Shown: positions 11,189-21,538, counted from the stretch's first letter. The stretch is DNA of 64,000 nt from Anastrepha obliqua (GCF_027943255.1 NC_072893.1:28046001-28110000); one strand, 5' to 3'. The notes: generated from the sequence alone by a model not told the origin. A program made the numbers and translations.

Positions 11189-12395
11189 CGAGGTATGTAC
11201 AAAAGGTATCGATAATTTTGTGTGTTTTCAAAAAATTACTTATTTATTCATCAACATCTATTTTGACCCCTTCAAAGTAATCCCCATGAGATATTATGCA
11301 CTTATGCCAACGTTTTTTCCAATCTTCGAAGCTCTTCAAAAAATCATTTTTTTTTATCTTGTTCAGCTCCTCCTTCGATGCCGTCAATCGTCAATCTCGT
11401 CAATCGCAGCGTAGCGTCGTCCTTTCATGGGCCTCTTCAGTTTAGGGAAGAAGAAAAAGTCACAGTGGGCCAGACGGTGGCTGTCGCATTATTGGTGTGT
11501 TGTTTTTGGCCAAAAAGTCAAAAAGTCGCGCACAAGCAACGATGTGTGAGCAGGGGTGTTATCGTGATGCAAGAGCCAATTTTTGTTCTTCCACAAACCC
11601 GGGCGTTTCTGAGGGATTCCTTCGCGTAAATTGCGCATAACTTCCATCTAATATTCCTTATTGAGTGTTTTACCCTGTGGCAAGAACTTATGATGCACAA
11701 CGCCCCTACAATCGAAGAAAACGGTAAGCAAAACTTTTGCATTCGACCGAATTTGGCTCGCTTTTTTCGGTCTTGGTTCGTGCGGCAGCTTCCATTGAGA
11801 TGATTGAGCTTCGCTTTCCACGTAAGAACAATGAACACACGATTCGTCACCAGTTATGATCCTCTGGAGCAAATTTGGGTCGTCGCGGACAGAGTCCAAC
11901 ATCTCATTAGCAATGTTTGGTCGAAATTGAGCAGTTTTGGTACGAATTTTGCGTCGACCCGTCTCATACCCAAATCATTGAAAAAAATCGTATGGCTCGA
12001 GCCAGTCGATATGTCTAGGTCCTTATCAACTTCTCTAACGGTGAGTCGACGATTGGCCAATAACATTTTCTTCACTTCATCCATTTTTTTGGTCTGTTGT
12101 TGAAGTGCTCGGGCGTCGGGCACGCCGACACGCTTTCCGTCGTTCACATCTTCTCGGCCTTCTGAGAACATTTTGTACCACCGATAAATGTTGCTTTGGT
12201 CCAAAGTAGCTTCTCCGTATGACACAGCCAACATTCGGAATGCATCCGCGCACTTAATTTCGTTTTTCACACAAAATTTGATACAGGTTTTTTGATACAT
12301 CTTTTTGAATTGGTAAAAGAAAATAATTAACTGAACATTCAAAATGGCCGAACTCGTCGGCATGAGTGTGAGACATGAGTACCAACATATAGATT
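11189..12395 (-). mobile_element. Mariner D copy 1, 5'-truncated
   Basis: The 3' terminal repeat (on the plus strand, CGAGGTATGTACAAAAGGTA from 11189 after TA) matches both ends of mariner D copy 2 at 54520-55773. Similarity on the other side runs to about 12395 (TATGTTGGTACTCATG) and then stops, so the 5' inverted repeat is missing. Element B begins about 95 bp further on. Confidence 0.85.
11250..12300 (-). pseudogene. Mariner D transposase, frameshifted
   Basis: Start ATG at 12300 (MYQKTCIKFCVKNEIKCAD, same N-terminus as copy 2). The HTH regions follow (DQSNIYRWYKMFSEGREDV, then VREVDKDLDISTGSSHTIFF, then LGMRRVDAKFVPKLL). After NFDQ, 16 bp present in copy 2 are missing, which shifts the frame near 11920. 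The next frame (11648-11902) carries IITGDESCVH and KVLLTVFFDCRGVVHHKFLP. The C-terminal part around 11480-11650 (LLHHDNTPAHTS, CDFFFFPKLKRPMKG) is broken again. DD34D family. Comparison with copy 2 shows that the two copies carry different lesions. Confidence 0.85.
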
Positions 12396-12490
12396 TCTTA
12401 CTTACCGATACTTCTATGAGAAAAAAATCAGTGGAACCTTTGTATGCCGAGTTTCTTGAAAAAGAATCCAAGAATTGGACACGCAAACTA

Positions 12491-13332
12491 AAGGGTTTTC
12501 CAATAAGAGGTCTTATTCCCATAAAAAATCAATGGTTTCGTTGAAAATGAACGTTGTCCAGATCAATACCATCCAATTCCGGCCATAAAACATTGTTAAT
12601 CATCTCTCGATAGCGCAATCCATTCACCATAACCACTGCTCCAGCTTCATTTTCGAAAAAATAAGGTCCAATGACTCCGTCGGATCATAAACCGCACCAA
12701 GCAGTCACACGTTGAGGAGAGAGAGGCTTTTCAACAATAACTCTTAGATTTTCTGAGCCCCAGATCCGACAAGTTTGCTTGTTGACGAAGCCACCGAGGT
12801 GGAAATGGGCCTCATCACTCAAGATGATTTTTCGATGGAGTTCCGGATCATTTTCATGCATATCAACGACCCAATCAGCAAAGACACGACGTTGTTGATG
12901 ATCGGCCGGCTTGAGTTCTTGTGTTAACTGGACTTTATAAGCCTTAAGACCCAAATCTTTATGCAAAATACGGTGTAATTACGATTGTGGAGTACCAATG
13001 CTAATTCCAAAAAACGACGAGGAATGGACAAACCTGGGTTTTATTCAACACTTTCGGCTACAACAACAATATTTTCGGCTCACATCAGGAACTTGTCCCA
13101 ACAGCTCGAATTTTTTCACCAATTTCTGTATTGCGGTCCGACAAGGTCCTTCACGATGATCCAAAAAAGTTTGAGTTTTACGACGGTTCGTCTCTGCCAA
13201 ATTTTCACCATCGTATCGTTCTATTAGTGGCGTAGTTTCTACTTGTCAAATATCAAAAAATGAAAGCTTCAAAAGTGGCATCTACCGAAATAGCGGGCTA
13301 TTCAAAACAACACCTGTTATTGGAAAACCCTT
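12491..13332 (-). mobile_element. Element B copy 2, internally deleted
   Basis: Bounded by inverted repeats AAGGGTTTTCCAATAA and TTATTGGAAAACCCTT with TA on each side. On the minus strand the transposase reads from an N-terminal HTH (about 13230-13000, several frame breaks; PCRTAIQKLVKKFELLGQV) through ILSDEAHFHLGGFVNKQTCR to MINNVLWPELDG. It then jumps from VHFQ directly to NETIDFL, so the second and third catalytic regions are deleted. Length is about 842 bp against roughly 1.3 kb expected for a full element. Confidence 0.8.
12685..12966 (-). pseudogene. Element B transposase, central fragment
   Basis: A 93-codon open stretch: MHKDLGLKAYKVQLTQELKP, HENDPELHRKIILSDEAHFH (first catalytic Asp) and VEKPLSPQRVTAWCGL. 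This domain arrangement is shared with the rosa-like element (DEAHF then VNKQ), but the terminal repeats differ. A stop interrupts it at about 12685, and translation resumes in the same frame (DGVIGPYFFENEAGAVV). Confidence 0.8.
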
Positions 13333-13483
13333 TATAAGAAGCTTTTGAAAAATTCTTTTCCACCATTTTCAGGAATTTCTATTTGGACCGTAGAAGGATG
13401 AAAATTGATCAGAAAGATCTTCTCCGTTCATATATTTATTGTAAAACCAGCTAAGTAGGTACCAGCTAAGTAGGTGAGTAAGT

Positions 13484-13605
13484 AATCCCTTTCAAATGTT
13501 GGCCGCAGCATTGTCGTAATTCGGCCATCTGTAAACACCAATTTTGAATGACTTGCTGGAGGACTTCGGTCGGTATCTCATGAATAACTTCAATAATGTT
13601 GAACT
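13484..13605 (-). pseudogene. Tc1/mariner-like transposase C-terminal scrap
   Basis: The minus strand reads NIIEVIHEIPTEVLQQVIQN then RQCCGQHLKGI. This is the C-terminal helix plus G-Q-H-L-x-x-I ending common to Tc1/mariner-like transposases. Only about 40 codons remain, without catalytic residues. The direct repeat AGCTAAGTAGGTACC/AGCTAAGTAGGTGAG lies just upstream, at 13449-13476. Confidence 0.5.
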
Positions 13606-14330
13606 TTATCCATACTCAATACATCCCAATCCAACGGCCTAAGTCTGATTCTAGAAAACGCCGAACAGCTACAAAGAAAATGCTCTGCAGTGTCCTCATT
13701 CTCCTGACAGTATGGCATATTCTGTGTCAAATCATTGCCGTGGTAACCATATGCTGACCACAGGCGTTGTGCTCTGTTATTACCCCCAGCAGCATTCCCA
13801 GATTCTTAATTTTAAGTTTTAAGAGAAAGGTCGCTAATTTCCTGTTTGGTTCTTTCCCAAAGCACTTGGCTACTCTGCAGGAGCCCAACTGATACCTACG
13901 TCTTCTGTGGCTAGACCTCTTGAAGGCGTCAATCCATAATTGAATAGCTGCAGAATTGACACCTAGAAAGGATTCAGCGCTTAATGGAACACTTGCAGAA
14001 CCTTCATTAGCCAGTTTGTCAGCCTAGTCGTTCCCTGCAGGACCGGAATATCCAGGCACCCAAAGAAGACAAACTTTGTTCTGTTTTGCAACACTGCTCA
14101 GTTTTGTCTTACATTCACCGACTAATTTCGAAGAGCAGCATGAGCTGGCAAGGGATTTTAATGCAGATTAACTGTCACCATAACTTCAAATACTACTACC
14201 CAGCCATTTTTTCTCCATTAGCCTGTTTAGTGCTGCACTCAAGATGACATAGAGTTCGTTTAAGTATATCGTAGCCATTTGTCGTAAGTTATACGAACCT
14301 TTGGATGCATTGCTGTTGAAGGGTTAGCAA
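13606..14330 (-). pseudogene. LINE RNase H to C-terminus fragment
   Basis: The minus strand from about 14290 reads YLNELYVILSAALNRLMEKK, ALKSLAS, KLSSVAKQNKVCLLWVPGY and SGPAGND, then the LGVNSAAIQLWIDA region and KLATFLLKLKIKNLGMLLG, in the order RNase H then C-terminal knuckle. Stops and frame changes are frequent. The layout matches the better preserved fragment at 48440-49030 (-), and both probably come from related I/R1/LOA-type LINEs. Confidence 0.75.
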
Positions 14331-14405
14331 ATATTGTTCAAATTTAAGAAAGTTGTACACTAGTAAAAAAAAATTCTGCGGTTTTGATAAAATGAAAGAG
14401 TTTTT

Positions 14406-14690
14406 TTAAGAATTTAAAAAATTTAAAATTTTTAAAGGAACTTCAATCTTCAGGCCTTGCGATGAAACCGTCTCCAAGATCCCCTGTCTAGCCAGCTTAT
14501 CAGTCCAACAGTTTCCCTCTATGCCGTAGTGACCGGGAACCCATAAGAGCCTAATATCGAAGTATGCGGATGCAGTCGAGTGAGAAATTAGGCGTTCTCC
14601 GACTAATTTCGAACGCACAAACAACGAGTATAAGACACTAATTGGGGCTTGGTTATCGAAGTAGATATTTACGTTCTTTAAAGAAATTCT
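14406..14690 (-). pseudogene. LINE RNase H fragment, second family
   Basis: An open minus-strand frame with VRSKLVGERLIS and LLWVPGHYGIEGNCWTDKLA, the RNase H motif (WVPGHxGIEGN then DxLAR). The 3' end runs into an AT-rich junction near 14400. It differs in sequence from the adjacent fragment at 13606-14330, so this is a separate insertion. Confidence 0.7.
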
Positions 14691-15020
14691 GGCCAAACAC
14701 CATTAGTAGCGACGCATTGTGGAGATTAACGAACGAGGAACCCATCTTTAGGCAACTCAAACTCAGAGAGTGGCGATGGATAGGTCACACATTGAGAAAA
14801 CCACCAGATAGCATCACAAGAATGGCACTGGACTGGAACCCGCTAGGGAGCTCTGGTCGACCGCGACACCAAACAACACTTGGAGAAGGTCGATGCTGCG
14901 CGAACTAGCAGATGCCCACATCTCATGGGACGGTGCAAAAACAACAGCACAGAACCGTGTACGATGGAAGTGTCTTGTCGAGGTCCTATGTTCCCGAGAG
15001 GAGTGAACAAGGAGAAAAAA
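14691..15020 (+). pseudogene. LINE C-terminal tail (IGHTLRK type), copy 1
   Basis: Reads NTISSDALWRLTNEEPIF, then WRWIGHTLRKPPDSITRMAL and DWNPLGSSGRPRH. After a frameshift near 14885 it continues with RELADAHISWDGAKTTAQNR and VRWKCLVEVL. This is the tail after the RT domain in a group of endonuclease-reverse transcriptase LINEs. A second copy lies at 53400-53590 and a relative at 54280-54500, both on the plus strand. Confidence 0.7.
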
Positions 15021-16600
15021 AGTAATTACCGAAATGAGCAACTAACTCACTGCTGCCTTAGTTTATTTATTTATTCATTAATTGCAGCTACCTCCGCATG
15101 GAAAACACTAAAGTGGTCCGGAAGCATAAATTTGGGGTGAAGGCATACGAGTTCTTGTCTGAAACTTCAACTCCGAGGGAGGTCTGCGAATGTGCGACGG
15201 CTGACAGGAAGTGGGCACAGATTTGTGCATGAATTAAACTTTCAAGCTATAAAAGGCAAGTAATAATTCAGTTCAAGAAGAAAAAAATTACGCAAAAATG
15301 CGTATACATACATACATATTCATATGTGTTCATACACCAATTCATCATCTGCCACCTGATGTTGATTTAAGCAAAATTCCGCTTTGCAGTTTAAGGACAC
15401 AAAATATGAATTTGCCTCATATTGCAGCAACTTGACTATTTTGGAAACATTTTTGTTTACACCAATAATGCAAATTATAAACAAAAATAACACAAATGCG
15501 TTTTTTATTGGTTTGCCACACACCATGTCACGCGGCATGAGCTGCAACAGCGGCGGCATGCCTCACAAGCAACATTTTACGAGCTTTGCACAGCCGCTCG
15601 TGCCTAAGCAATACGCGGCTGGGAACAAGACGCAATGATGAATGTTGTTCGTGTTTTGATAAACCGAAGTGCATATTTGAAGACATTTAATTACCATAAA
15701 CAAAGAAATCAAACAAATTTTAAGCGTAGCTACAAGTGCGTTGCGGCGGCAACAACAGACGAACACGAATAATAAGTTTCCATATGCGTGTGTGAAAGTG
15801 TGTGTATGCGTGTATGTATGTATATATGTATGCATGCGTGTGTGGTGATAAATAGACAGTGTTGCATATTTTGAAATATCGCTATTGAGTTGTTTAAAGA
15901 AATGAATGTCGTAAAATTGCGTTCGTTCGTTCAAAGGACGACACGCCCGGGGTGGTCCAATGAAGATCTGCCGCCGTCAAGTGACGAATATGCCGCTTAG
16001 TGCGAGAATATTATGTCGAATATTACTTTATATGTTGTATGAGTGTGTTTAATGCTTCAATGCTTGCGTTTCTGTATGGGCTTGTGTGTGGTTGGATACC
16101 CTGCGAGGTTGGTCAGTGATTCGTAGGAGGAGCCAAGGCATTTTTTATTAATTTTTATTTTTTTTTGTTTTGCTTACAAATAGATTTTTTAGTAAACAAG
16201 TAATGTGAATTGTTATTCTCCAAGCTTTTAGAAATTTTTTTGATCAAACAAAACTTCTGCAGCTCAATAGATGGGATGACCAAGAGCCAAACGCAAAAAA
16301 AAAAACAAAAAAACCAAAAAATACAGTAGCAACTCGAGACTTGCCACACAATTCTGTTTTCATTGCGCAGGCAGTACTTGCGACATTAGGAAATTTTTAC
16401 CACAATACCTGCAACATTTTTTCTTTTGTTTGTCCCTTTTGCTCTTTCTACGTTGTATTTTTGAGATTAAAACTCGGGGAAGTACCGCCGATGTCATTCT
16501 GGAAATAGAATGTTTTGAGTTGAACGAGCTGAATGAATTTAGGCGAAGTATCGTCAAGTTCATTTGCTGATGAAATGATAGTTTTGCGTTAATTTTTTCT
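15021..16600. other. Spacer without recognisable genes
   Basis: AT-rich, with TATG/TG-rich patches (15790-15845) and poly-T/poly-A runs. The short ORFs at 15320-15934 and 16155-16563 lack family features, and several are low complexity. Confidence 0.5.
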
Positions 16601-17460
16601 CATAATGTCAAAGCGAAAATTTACGCTGCTTCCGGTAAAATAAAAAGCTGACATTCTGAACATCGGCCGCTGTAAGCGAGATGTCAGCGCTGCGTTTTCT
16701 GCTATTGAAAAGGAAACATCACGAGTGGGTCTGGCGGTGAACGAGGGTAAAATGAAGTATGTGCAGTCTACAACGCGAAACACACGGCACGTAGGAACGC
16801 ACGTCATTACGGACAACTATACCTTCGAAGGTTTGCCATAATTTTTATTTATCTTGGCACCGCCGTTAACAGCAACAACGATATCAGCCTGGAGATCAAA
16901 CGGAGAATCACTCTCGCTAATAGGTGTTTCTATGGGCTAAGTAAGCAATTGAGTAGTCGAGCCCTCTTTCGCATGACCAAACTGACACTTTACAAGACGC
17001 TCATCATACCCGTGTTGCTTTATGGCACAGAGGCATGGGTAGTGTCACAAAGCGATGCAGCCGCTCTTGGGGTGCTCGAGAGAAAAGTTCTTCGTAAGAT
17101 CTTCGGTCCCGTGCGCGTTGACGAAGACTACCATTCAATAATGAACCACGAGCTCTATGAGCTCTACGCCGACATTGACGTAGTTCAACGCATCGCCATC
17201 CAACGACTGGCTAGGGCATGTCGTGCGTATGGATGAAGACGCTCCAGCAAAGAAGGTGTTCGAGGGCGAAGTCAAAGGGAGCCGACGCAGAGGAAGATCA
17301 TTGCTCCGGTGGAAAGACCAGGTGGAGGAAACCCTATGCTCGCTTGGTGTACAGAATTGGAGAAGGCACGCGCGGAGCAGAGGCGCCTGGAGAGAGCTAG
17401 TAAGGTCGGCCGTAACTCGGTAATGGGTTGTCATGGCCACCTAAGTAAGTAAGTAAGATA
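16601..17460 (+). pseudogene. RTE-like LINE 3' portion with TAAG tail, copy 2
   Basis: Reads from the thumb region of reverse transcriptase: AAFSAIEKETSRVGLAVNEG, LGTAVNSNNDISLEIKRRIT, YGLSKQLSSRALFRMTKLTL, then IPVLLYGTEAWVVSQSD and LGVLERKVLRKIFGPVRVDE, then NHELYELYADIDVVQRI. A frameshift at about 17205-17220 moves to HVVRMDEDAPAKKVFEG and WRRHARSRGAWREL, with a stop at 17421-17423. The 3' end is a (TAAG)n tail at 17442-17458, as expected for target-primed insertion by this LINE type. The catalytic YxDD region is not present. Confidence 0.85.
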
Positions 17461-17694
17461 TTCTGACCAAATTAAGTGCAGAAATTTCCATTAATACCTT
17501 AATTAAAAACTTTTACGTGCATAGAGCAACAACAATTCGATTTAAAATAAATAAACAGCCCACAAAGAATCTTGTAACGAAATCTGAGTCCGTCACAGAA
17601 GTCCGGTCCCATAAAGAAGCTTGCAGCGCAATCTGAGTCCGGTCCGGGTAAAAGTCTACTTTCAGGCAAAAGTTTCTGAAAAAAGATTTCTGAG
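17461..17694. other. Unassigned, probably 5' part of pogo-like relic
   Basis: No clear signal. A short direct repeat, AATCTGAGTCCGTCACAGAAGTCCGGTCCC-like, recurs at about 17579 and 17630 (tandem ~50 bp, imperfect). Confidence 0.35.
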
Positions 17695-17925
17695 TTTCTA
17701 GAAATGGAAAAGACGTTGTCCAATTGGTTTGCGGATGAAAGGGTAAAAAACTCACCAAGTACGAGTGAGATGCTAAAAAGCGAAAGCCAAGTTATTATAA
17801 GCCAAAATTCAGAAAAATATTGGTGGCTTCCACGGTAGCATGTGTTGGGTTGACAAATTGGCAAAAGAGGCCTGGAATACTACCCTGTCTGAAATGTTTA
17901 ATTTAAACCTTCTTATGTTGGTAGA
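17695..17925 (+). pseudogene. pogo/Tigger-like CENP-B HTH fragment
   Basis: Reads MEKTLSNWFADERVKNSPST then SEMLKSESQ, followed in another frame by FHGSMCWVDKLAKEAWNTTL. This resembles the second (CENP-B type) HTH of pogo-family transposases: leader, W-F-x-x-E/Q-R, P-S/V-T, then F-x-x-S-x-G-W-x-x-K/R-F. I take it as the N-terminal part of the same relic whose DDE domain is at 18320-18671 and 19941-20660, because order and strand agree. Confidence 0.5.
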
Positions 17926-17939
17926 ACTGTAAGACACGC

Positions 17940-18260
17940 ATCTGTCACTTTTTAGCCATCGCACCGAGCCCACATTGTGCTGGATTATTTGACCAAACAC
18001 CAAGGAAATACCAGTGCAAGCACCGTATTCACCTGATATGGCCCCGTGCGACTTCTTTTTGTTTCCCAAGTTGAAGTTATCACTTCATGAAAAGAGATTT
18101 CAGTCGATCGAAGAGATCAAAGAGAATGCGACGAAGAAGCTGAAGGCCATGGGGTGCATGGAGGACTGGGCTAAACGTTGGCACATGTGTGTTGCTTCAG
18201 ACGGGTCACATTTTGAAGGAGATAAAATAAATTTGCCTGAAATTTAACTGAATTGTCGGA
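17940..18260 (+). pseudogene. Mariner F transposase C-terminal fragment
   Basis: Begins within the second catalytic block in a damaged frame (SHRTEPTLCWII). It then reads YSPDMAPCDFFLFPKLKLSL (third catalytic Asp), QSIEEIKENATKKLKAM and WAKRWHMCVASDGSHFEGDK, with a stop at 18245-18247. DD34D mariner. The N-terminal two thirds are absent. It separates the HTH and DDE parts of the pogo-like relic, so it probably inserted there and was later truncated. Confidence 0.75.
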
Positions 18261-18319
18261 AATTTGTTTTATTTACACATTCCCGATACTCTCAGGTCAT
18301 AGGGTATGCCTAAAAATTG

Positions 18320-18673
18320 GCGAAGAAATTTAATAATTCGGACAAATTTATCGAAAGAATTATAGATTTAAGTTTACCAAAATAGTAGATACCCATAGCC
18401 GATGAATCTGGCTTATCTTGGAAGCTCTTACCCGATAAAAAGAAACCTCGGATCTGGGGCATAAGCTCAGTAAAATAATGTAGTAAAAATAATGGCTATT
18501 GAGAGATCAACGAATCCGCGTTTATTAACAAATTTTACTGATATTCCTGTTGTCTACAAAGGAAATAAAAGATTTTGGATGACTTTAATTTTGTTTGAAG
18601 AATGATTTCACAGAACATTTGTTCCAGGGGTATATTAATTTTTCGTTAAAACAAAGAATCATGTTTTAATATA
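18320..18673 (+). pseudogene. pogo/Tigger-like DDE domain, part 1
   Basis: Reads LAKKFNNSDKFIERIIDLSL, then IADESGLSWKLLPDKKKPRI (the first catalytic Asp context of DDE_1 transposases, ADE(S/T)GLxWKLLP), then NPRLLTNFTDIPVVYKGNKR and an FWM-type block, with frame changes. It is cut at the TA where mariner M copy 1 inserted, and continues at 19941. Confidence 0.75.
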
Positions 18674-19938
18674 GGACTATGAATAAGTTCGTGCGTTTTT
18701 TTTTCGAAATTTGAAACTTTATTGACGTAAAATGGTTACAAATTTAATATTCAAAGTATTGTCCATCGCTTACTACTACTTTTTCCCATCTTTCTGGCAA
18801 TTCACGGATTCCCTTTGTGAAAAATTCGGTCGGTTTTGCTGCAATCCACGAATCGATCCATTTTTTGACTTCATCGTAATTACGGAAGTGCTGGTCAGCC
18901 AGGCCATGTTGCATCGATCGGAAGAGATAGTAATCGGATGGCGCAAGGTCTGGACTATACGGCGGGTGGGGTAGGACATCCCATTTGAGCGTTTCTAAGT
19001 ATGTTTTGACCACTTGTGCAACATGTGGCCGAGCATTGTCATGTTGCAAAATAACTTTGTCGTGTCTATCGGCGTATTGCGGCCGTTTTTCTCGCAGTGC
19101 TCGGCTCAAATGCATCAATTGTCGTCGGTAGACATCCCCCGTAATCGTTTCATTCGGTTTCAGTAGCTCATAATACACAACACCCAGCTGGTCCCACCAG
19201 ATACACAGCATAACCTTCAGGCCATGAATATTCTGCGCCGACGTCGATGTTGAAGCATGGCCAGGGTATCCATACGTTGCCCGACGTTTTGGATTGTCGT
19301 AATGGACCCACTTTTCATCGCCAGTCACAATTCGATGCAAAAAACCCTTTCTTTTGTGCCGTTGAAGCAGTTGTTCGCATGCCATAAAACGGCGTTCAAC
19401 GTCTCTTGGCTTCAATTCATACGGCACCCAATGGCCTACCTTTCGGATCATTCCCATGGCTTTTAAACGTTTGGAAATGGTTGATTGATCAACTCCCAAA
19501 GTTTTTGCAACCTCTTCTTGCGTTTGAGCCGGATCTTGATCGAGCAATTCCTCCAATTCGGTATCCATGAACTTTGGCGGCGCACCCTCGCGTTCTTCGT
19601 CTTCCAAGCCCAAATCACCACTTTTAAAGCGTGCAAACCACTTCTGGCACGTTCGCTCAGCTAGAGCATGCTCACCATAAACTTCCACCAAGATACGATG
19701 ACTTTCGGCTGCTTTTTTCTTCATATTAAAGAATTCCCCGCAAAAACACATTATTTGGCACGAAATTCGACATTTTCAAGTGTGGTAAAAATATTGTTGT
19801 TTACGCTTCAAATAAAAAACTTATACTGACGCTTGTGCCTTACGACAGTAGCCAATGAATGTTTGGAAATGTGGATCGATGGAATAATAATCAAGTTACG
19901 CCATCTGTTGTAAAACCGCACGAACTTATTCATAGTCC
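18674..19938 (-). mobile_element. Mariner M copy 1 (inserted in pogo-like relic)
   Basis: A 1265-bp element with near-perfect inverted repeats GGACTATGAATAAGTTCGTG at both ends and TA on each side. It lies between two parts of a pogo/Tigger-like gene on the other strand. Copy 2 at 56135-57391 is almost identical over its whole length, so both copies are recent. The transposase frame is close to full length but has lost 11 bp near its N-terminus. Confidence 0.95.
18744..19751 (-). CDS. Mariner M transposase (copy 1), altered N-terminus
   Basis: A 335-codon open frame. N-terminal HTH pair at about residues 10-100 (MKKKAAESHRILVEVYGEHA; STISKRLKAMG), linker WVPYEL at 109-114, catalytic residues D145 (VTGDEKWVH), D238 (QHDNARPH) and D273 (YSPDLAPSDY), i.e. 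a complete DD34D triad, and C-terminus PERWEKVVVSDGQYFEY. The native start is probably the ATG at 19773 (MSNFVPNNVFLRGIL), as in copy 2. Relative to copy 2, 11 bp are missing at about 19730, so that frame stops. The ATG at 19751 opens the long frame with about nine foreign residues (MCFCGEFFN). DNA binding by such a protein is uncertain. Mauritiana/cecropia-type affinity is inferred. Confidence 0.9.
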   Translation of the reverse strand: MCFCGEFFNMKKKAAESHRILVEVYGEHALAERTCQKWFARFKSGDLGLEDEEREGAPPKFMDTELEELLDQDPAQTQEEVAKTLGVDQSTISKRLKAMGMIRKVGHWVPYELKPRDVERRFMACEQLLQRHKRKGFLHRIVTGDEKWVHYDNPKRRATYGYPGHASTSTSAQNIHGLKVMLCIWWDQLGVVYYELLKPNETITGDVYRRQLMHLSRALREKRPQYADRHDKVILQHDNARPHVAQVVKTYLETLKWDVLPHPPYSPDLAPSDYYLFRSMQHGLADQHFRNYDEVKKWIDSWIAAKPTEFFTKGIRELPERWEKVVVSDGQYFEY

Positions 19939-19940
19939 TA

Positions 19941-20660
19941 TAAAAAAAATGCTTAAATAAGCAAGTAAAAGAGTTCCTGTGAGTGCGCAAAATTTTCTGG
20001 AAAAAGCACTTCATCTTATTGAATGTTCTATGCCATCGCAAAGAAGGCGAGTTAAATAGCTACGATGGTCAAATATCTGTAATGTGCTTTCCTCCTAACT
20101 GTACGGCTCTAATACAGCCCATGGATCAAAACGTTATAAGGCTTACTAAATCGAACTACAAAAAACCCCCTTAAGTCACATTCTCGCTCGTGGACGAACT
20201 ATCGATGAGTCGCTGCGAACTAACGATGTGAAAAATTCAAAATGCCTTTTAGCTCTTACTGTAACTTTACTTTTTAGCTAAGGATTCTCTTACTGCAACT
20301 TCAATTCAGTCATCGTCTCAAAAATTATTTGAAAAAGCGTCTGACTGGGATTGTGACGCTTGTCTTCCTCTTTCGAAGTTACGATTACAGATAGTCGATG
20401 ATGCATCCAATATTCAAATCACTGAAAGTTTGTTTCGGGAAGTAGAGCCAGTGCAGCAAGTCTCCCAATCTGAAATCGAGCAATAGATTGTTGAATCTCA
20501 TTCGCAGCTGTGGCTTTAAATTAAGAATTCTGTATTGAAGTCGACAAAATAGTCGGTGAAGAAAATAACGACCTGATGCTAAATACGAACAAAATTACAT
20601 GGGAAGAGCCAATAGCGGCATTCAGTTAATGCTTGGATTAGGCAGAGCAAAACAATGCGT
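19941..20660 (+). pseudogene. pogo/Tigger-like DDE domain, part 2
   Basis: Resumes after the mariner: CHRKEGELNSYDGQISVMCF then PPNCTALIQPMDQNVIRLTK, the third catalytic Asp context of DDE_1 transposases. The expected LLDN block just upstream reads LLN, so the second catalytic Asp is lost. A decayed C-terminal region follows (SDWDCDACLPLSKLRLQIVD; a damaged AEQNN stretch near 20640). Several stops and frameshifts are present. Joined with the pieces at 17695 and 18320, this forms one old element of about 1.6 kb net. Confidence 0.75.
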
Positions 20661-20886
20661 CGGAGCATAGGGCGAAAACAAAGGCTCTGGTTATAATTCA
20701 AAATTTAATTGGACTATACTAAAATCTTAAATGTGAGTAGTGATTTTACTATCGAATGTTTTTTTAAGAGCTTTAATATAGGTAATATCCGCTGTATCGG
20801 TTTTTAGTACGGCTGTGTAGAGTCAGAGCTTACTTTTGAGAGAAACAAGAGAATTCCGATTAAGTAACTAGTATGGATTTCGGAGT
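20661..20886. other. Unassigned, possible pogo-like 3' end
   Basis: AT-rich. No motif was recognised and no inverted repeat partner was found for a 3' terminus. Confidence 0.35.
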
Positions 20887-21069
20887 TTAATTGCTGTCGA
20901 GGTGCATTGAGTTAATTTGAGTTAAATTATCAAGCCCTTTTTGAAGTTTAAGTGAAGTCTTCTGGGGGTGAGGGTCAATTGCGGTGAGAACAGCGGTGTC
21001 ATCTGCAAAAGCTTCCACGATAGTTTGTCGGCCTCCGAGGTGGAAGTGTAATAATTTATGGGTAGATAG
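20887..21069 (-). pseudogene. Jockey-like RT fragment (part 1 of 2)
   Basis: The minus strand reads HKLLHFHLGGRQTIVEAFAD then DTAVLTAIDPHPQKTSLKLQ and KGLDNLTQINSM. FADDTAVL is the catalytic YxDD-type motif of Jockey-clade reverse transcriptase. The upstream part of the gene continues beyond the MITE at 21531. Confidence 0.75.
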
Positions 21070-21530
21070 TAGGCCGGGTCGATTTATGGAGAGGCAAGAA
21101 AATCGCCCATTGCTCTGTGAAAATCGTATTCTAGGGATCAAAATAAGACACTTTGCCGAAGGAACCATACCTCTAAAACAAATTCTGATGTCCCCCAATT
21201 TGGGTCGAACTTTTTAGTTTCTTTTCTATTGTAAAGGCCAAAAATGGTGATATTTTGAAATGATTGTATGGGGAACCCCCCAGGGGAATTCCAGGGGGTG
21301 TGCCACTGGCATGGGTGGATCGGCCGTCCAAAGTTAGTGGGGGTCGGTCATACATTTGGACTCGATTGGAGCACTCTAAATGGGTCAAAGTGGGATTTTT
21401 GGTTCGACCCGAATTGGGGGACATCAGAATTCGTTTTAGGGGTATGGTTCCTTCGGCAAAGTTTCTTATTTTGATCCCTAGAATACGATTTTCACAGAGC
21501 AATGAGCGATTTTTAAACCAACCCGCCCTA
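21070..21530. mobile_element. hAT-like foldback MITE
   Basis: A 461-bp element whose arms are long inverted repeats. 21070-21216 pairs with about 21405-21530, sharing GAAAATCGTATTCTAGGGAT, CGAAGGAACCATACCTCTAA and TGATGTCCCCCAATT. Termini are TAGGCCGGGTCG and its partner CAACCCGCCCTA. Flanks are GTAGATAG (21062-21069) and ATAGATAG (21531-21538), an 8-bp duplication with one mismatch, which with TAGG ends suggests the hAT superfamily. It has no coding capacity. It interrupts a LINE RT gene. The 102-aa and 137-aa ORFs across it are mirror readings of the arms. Confidence 0.8.
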
Positions 21531-21538
21531 ATAGATAG

